Assembly: GCA_015075365.1 (NCBI GenBank)
Contig: JABTUN010000001.1
Span: forward strand, 2,232,001-2,296,000
DNA: 64,000 bases
Direction: 5' to 3'
DNA from: Verrucomicrobiaceae bacterium
Lineage (GTDB): Bacteria > Verrucomicrobiota > Verrucomicrobiia > Verrucomicrobiales > Verrucomicrobiaceae
Shown: piece by piece, positions 62,545 to 64,000 of the stretch
Layout: the number at the start of each line of letters is the position of its first letter
Position numbering within the stretch: the first letter of the stretch is position 1
The notes under the pieces: model-generated
Seen by the model: the letters and a program-made list of their open reading frames with translations, nothing else
Told to the model about the DNA's origin: nothing
Database searches by the model: none
Translations under genes and position numbers: made by a program

Positions 62545-63071
62545 GCGAGCCCCTCCGTTTCGAGCTGGCGTGTCACACATTCGTGCAGACGCTGGCGCAG
62601 CATCTCCAAGTTGCGGAACAGCGTACGGCGGCTCATGGCGAAGCGCCGCATCATCTCCTCCGCGCCTTCCCGCAGCGCGTAGCGGCGGGTGACCAGTTCC
62701 TTGTCCTGCGGTGTGAGTTTTGCCAGGCAGGCATCCAGCAGGCGAAGACGCTCGTCGAGCCGCGGCTCGATGAGCGCGCGCTCGTTGGCGATGAGGTCCA
62801 TCACATCCTCGCTGAACAGCAGGGGCGACCTCGCCGCCTTTTCGCGGTGCTTCTGCACCTGGAGATACGCGAAGCGGTAAGCCCACGGCAAAAACGGCCG
62901 CGTGGCGTCATACTGGTCAAACTTCCGGAACAAGGCCACGCTCGTCTCCTGCAGGATGTCCCGGGCATCCGCCTCGCATGGCACGAGGCTGAAGATGTAG
63001 CGAAACAGCGCCTCCTGATGTCGTGTGAGCAGGAGGATCAAATCTTCAGCGTTGGGCGCGGGATCGGACAT
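62541..63071 (-). CDS. ECF sigma factor of the Planctomycetes/Verrucomicrobia type
   Basis: 176 residues. Region 2 is at about 10-80 (HQEALFRYIFSLVPCEADAR; DILQETSVALFRKFDQYD; PFLPWAYRFAYLQVQKHRE) and region 4 at about 105-165 (LAKLTPQDKELVTRRYALRE; MSRRTLFRNLEMLRQRLHEC). This fits the sigma-70 subfamily seen beside FecR-LamG and DUF1501/PSD1 genes in PVC bacteria. It probably directs transcription of cluster 2. It is read 71 bases after the terminal hydrolase gene. Confidence 0.93.
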   Translation of the reverse strand: MSDPAPNAEDLILLLTRHQEALFRYIFSLVPCEADARDILQETSVALFRKFDQYDATRPFLPWAYRFAYLQVQKHREKAARSPLLFSEDVMDLIANERALIEPRLDERLRLLDACLAKLTPQDKELVTRRYALREGAEEMMRRFAMSRRTLFRNLEMLRQRLHECVTRQLETEGLA

Positions 63072-63142
63072 GGGTCTCTTCTTATTCCGAAAAACCGGCC
63101 CTGGATGCCAAAATCCCGTTTGAACAACCTCCCAGGTCTTTT

Positions 63143-64000
63143 TCAGAGTCCGCGCCCGCCGAGATGCTTCGTGAAGAACTCAGCACACACGCCCACGCAG
63201 ACATCGAAGGCTTTTTGCTGACCGAGGAAGGCGTGCGGGGCCTGCGGGATGATTTCGAGACCAGTGGGGATGCCGAGCTTTTCCAGATCGGGACGCGTTT
63301 CGTCGGCGTGGGTGCTGGGGTCGTCGAGTTCGCCGGTCATGAAAAGCAGGGGAGGGTCGGCTTTGTCGAGATGATGACGTGGGGAAGCGAGGGCGTAGGT
63401 TTGCGGGAGCTTGGCCTGTGAATCGCCGAGGAAGGTGCGGTAGAAGGGATCGTCGGGCTTGCTGCTGAGCTCGCCGATGCGGGCGCTTTCGAGATCGCTC
63501 TGCGCGCCCATGGCGATGCCGGCCTGCATGGCGCTGGATTGATCGGCGTGGCCGCCATCGCCTTCGAGTTCCTTCACGCCGCCACTGGTGGTGAGCAGCG
63601 CGGCGAGATGACCGCCTGCGGAAAGGCCGGTGACGCCGATGGCATTGGCGTTGATGCCAAACTGGGCCGCGTTGGCCCGCAGGAAGCGCACAGCGGCTTT
63701 GCAGTCCTGAATGGCGGCAGGAAACTTCGCCTCGCCGCTCAGGCGATAGCTGATCGTCGCGGCGACGAAGCCCTTCGCGGCCAGGGCTTGCGCGAGGTTC
63801 GCCATGTTGGAACGCTCGCCCTTATACCAACCGCCTCCGTGAATGCAGATGATGGCGGGCAGTGGCTGCGAGGCCGTTTTGGGCTTCCAGAGATCGAGCT
63901 GCATCTCGCGCTGGCCGTAGCGGGCGTAAACGAGGCCCGGATGCGCTTCGAGTGAAGCGGTGACTTCCGGCGCGAGCTTGGTGGGCGCGGGTTTCGGCTG
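63143..64000 (-). CDS. Alpha/beta hydrolase (esterase/lipase type), N-terminus cut by window edge
   Basis: At least 285 residues; the frame is open to the window end, so the signal peptide lies outside. The known part begins LAPEVTASLEAHPGLVYARY. The oxyanion motif ICIHGGGWYKGE and nucleophile elbow GVTGLSAGGHLAAL are clear; Asp lies in TGELDDPSTHADET and His in IPQAPHAFLGQQKA near the end. This fits the secreted BD-FAE/acetylesterase-like group. It could be a further carbohydrate esterase. It precedes the sigma factor on the same strand by 71 bases. Confidence 0.87.
   Translation of the reverse strand, partial: QPKPAPTKLAPEVTASLEAHPGLVYARYGQREMQLDLWKPKTASQPLPAIICIHGGGWYKGERSNMANLAQALAAKGFVAATISYRLSGEAKFPAAIQDCKAAVRFLRANAAQFGINANAIGVTGLSAGGHLAALLTTSGGVKELEGDGGHADQSSAMQAGIAMGAQSDLESARIGELSSKPDDPFYRTFLGDSQAKLPQTYALASPRHHLDKADPPLLFMTGELDDPSTHADETRPDLEKLGIPTGLEIIPQAPHAFLGQQKAFDVCVGVCAEFFTKHLGGRGL

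Overview
The window looks like a chromosomal segment of a high-GC bacterium from the PVC superphylum, most likely Verrucomicrobia (Prosthecobacter/Verrucomicrobium relatives). The evidence is two sets of genes in the style once called planctomycete-specific (DUF1501 proteins, DUF1549/DUF1553 cytochrome-like proteins, membrane-bound dehydrogenase/heme proteins, PPC-domain proteins), an ECF sigma factor of the matching type, and ordinary bacterial core genes. I saw no phage, plasmid, rRNA, tRNA or CRISPR sequence.

Layout. 1-9.3 kb: the tail of one gene, a membrane/coiled-coil protein, an esterase, then a minus-strand block with a lysine-rich DksA-like protein, rpmG, rpsR, a clear terminator, folE2 and the tRNA-threonylcarbamoylation gene. 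After it come DUF4282, a sialate-esterase-like protein, a Gfo/Idh/MocA oxidoreductase and a MutT-like Nudix enzyme. 9.4-20 kb: heme/PPC cluster 1 (DUF1501, DUF1549/1553, cytochrome-WD40, PPC), interrupted by two toxin-antitoxin pairs, two orphan proteins and a repeat-filled intergenic stretch. 20.2-32.2 kb: a phosphatase plus Cys-rich partner, a 2077-residue secreted protein, gatB and several exported proteins. 32.4-35.1 kb: prs, rplY, pth and rpsF in translation-operon order. 35.2-38.5 kb: a 1091-residue heme/dehydrogenase protein. 38.5-50.7 kb: midA-like/DUF3999/DUF2339, an AAA-DUF4143 ATPase, a phosphoesterase, a frameshifted HAD-like gene, avtA, DUF2452, a lipoprotein, cdsA and plsC. 50.8-63.1 kb: heme/PPC cluster 2, read from an ECF sigma factor and a FecR-LamG protein into a dehydrogenase/cytochrome, PSD1, DUF1501, PPC and an esterase-propeller protein. 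The window ends in a truncated alpha/beta hydrolase.

How it fits together. The two heme/PPC clusters, the oxidoreductase, the esterases and the sialate-esterase-like protein suggest an exported apparatus for breaking down complex polysaccharides or similar polymers. In cluster 2 the sigma factor and FecR-like protein share a 4-bp overlap and probably form its control switch. The rest is translation and lipid housekeeping, often with ATGA stop/start overlaps.

The most unusual signal is a set of palindromic elements lying inside reading frames. Two large heme-protein genes, 35217-38492 (plus) and 55069-57930 (minus), each carry three palindromes of different families without losing the frame. 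One family (59 bp, 23-nt arms, 13-nt loop) occurs once in each gene and encodes the same GSDAGTPARK peptide in both. This recalls the Rickettsia palindromic elements. Other notable points are a DksA-like protein that lacks three of four zinc cysteines and has a histone-H1-like tail, and the giant protein with six C-terminal repeats.
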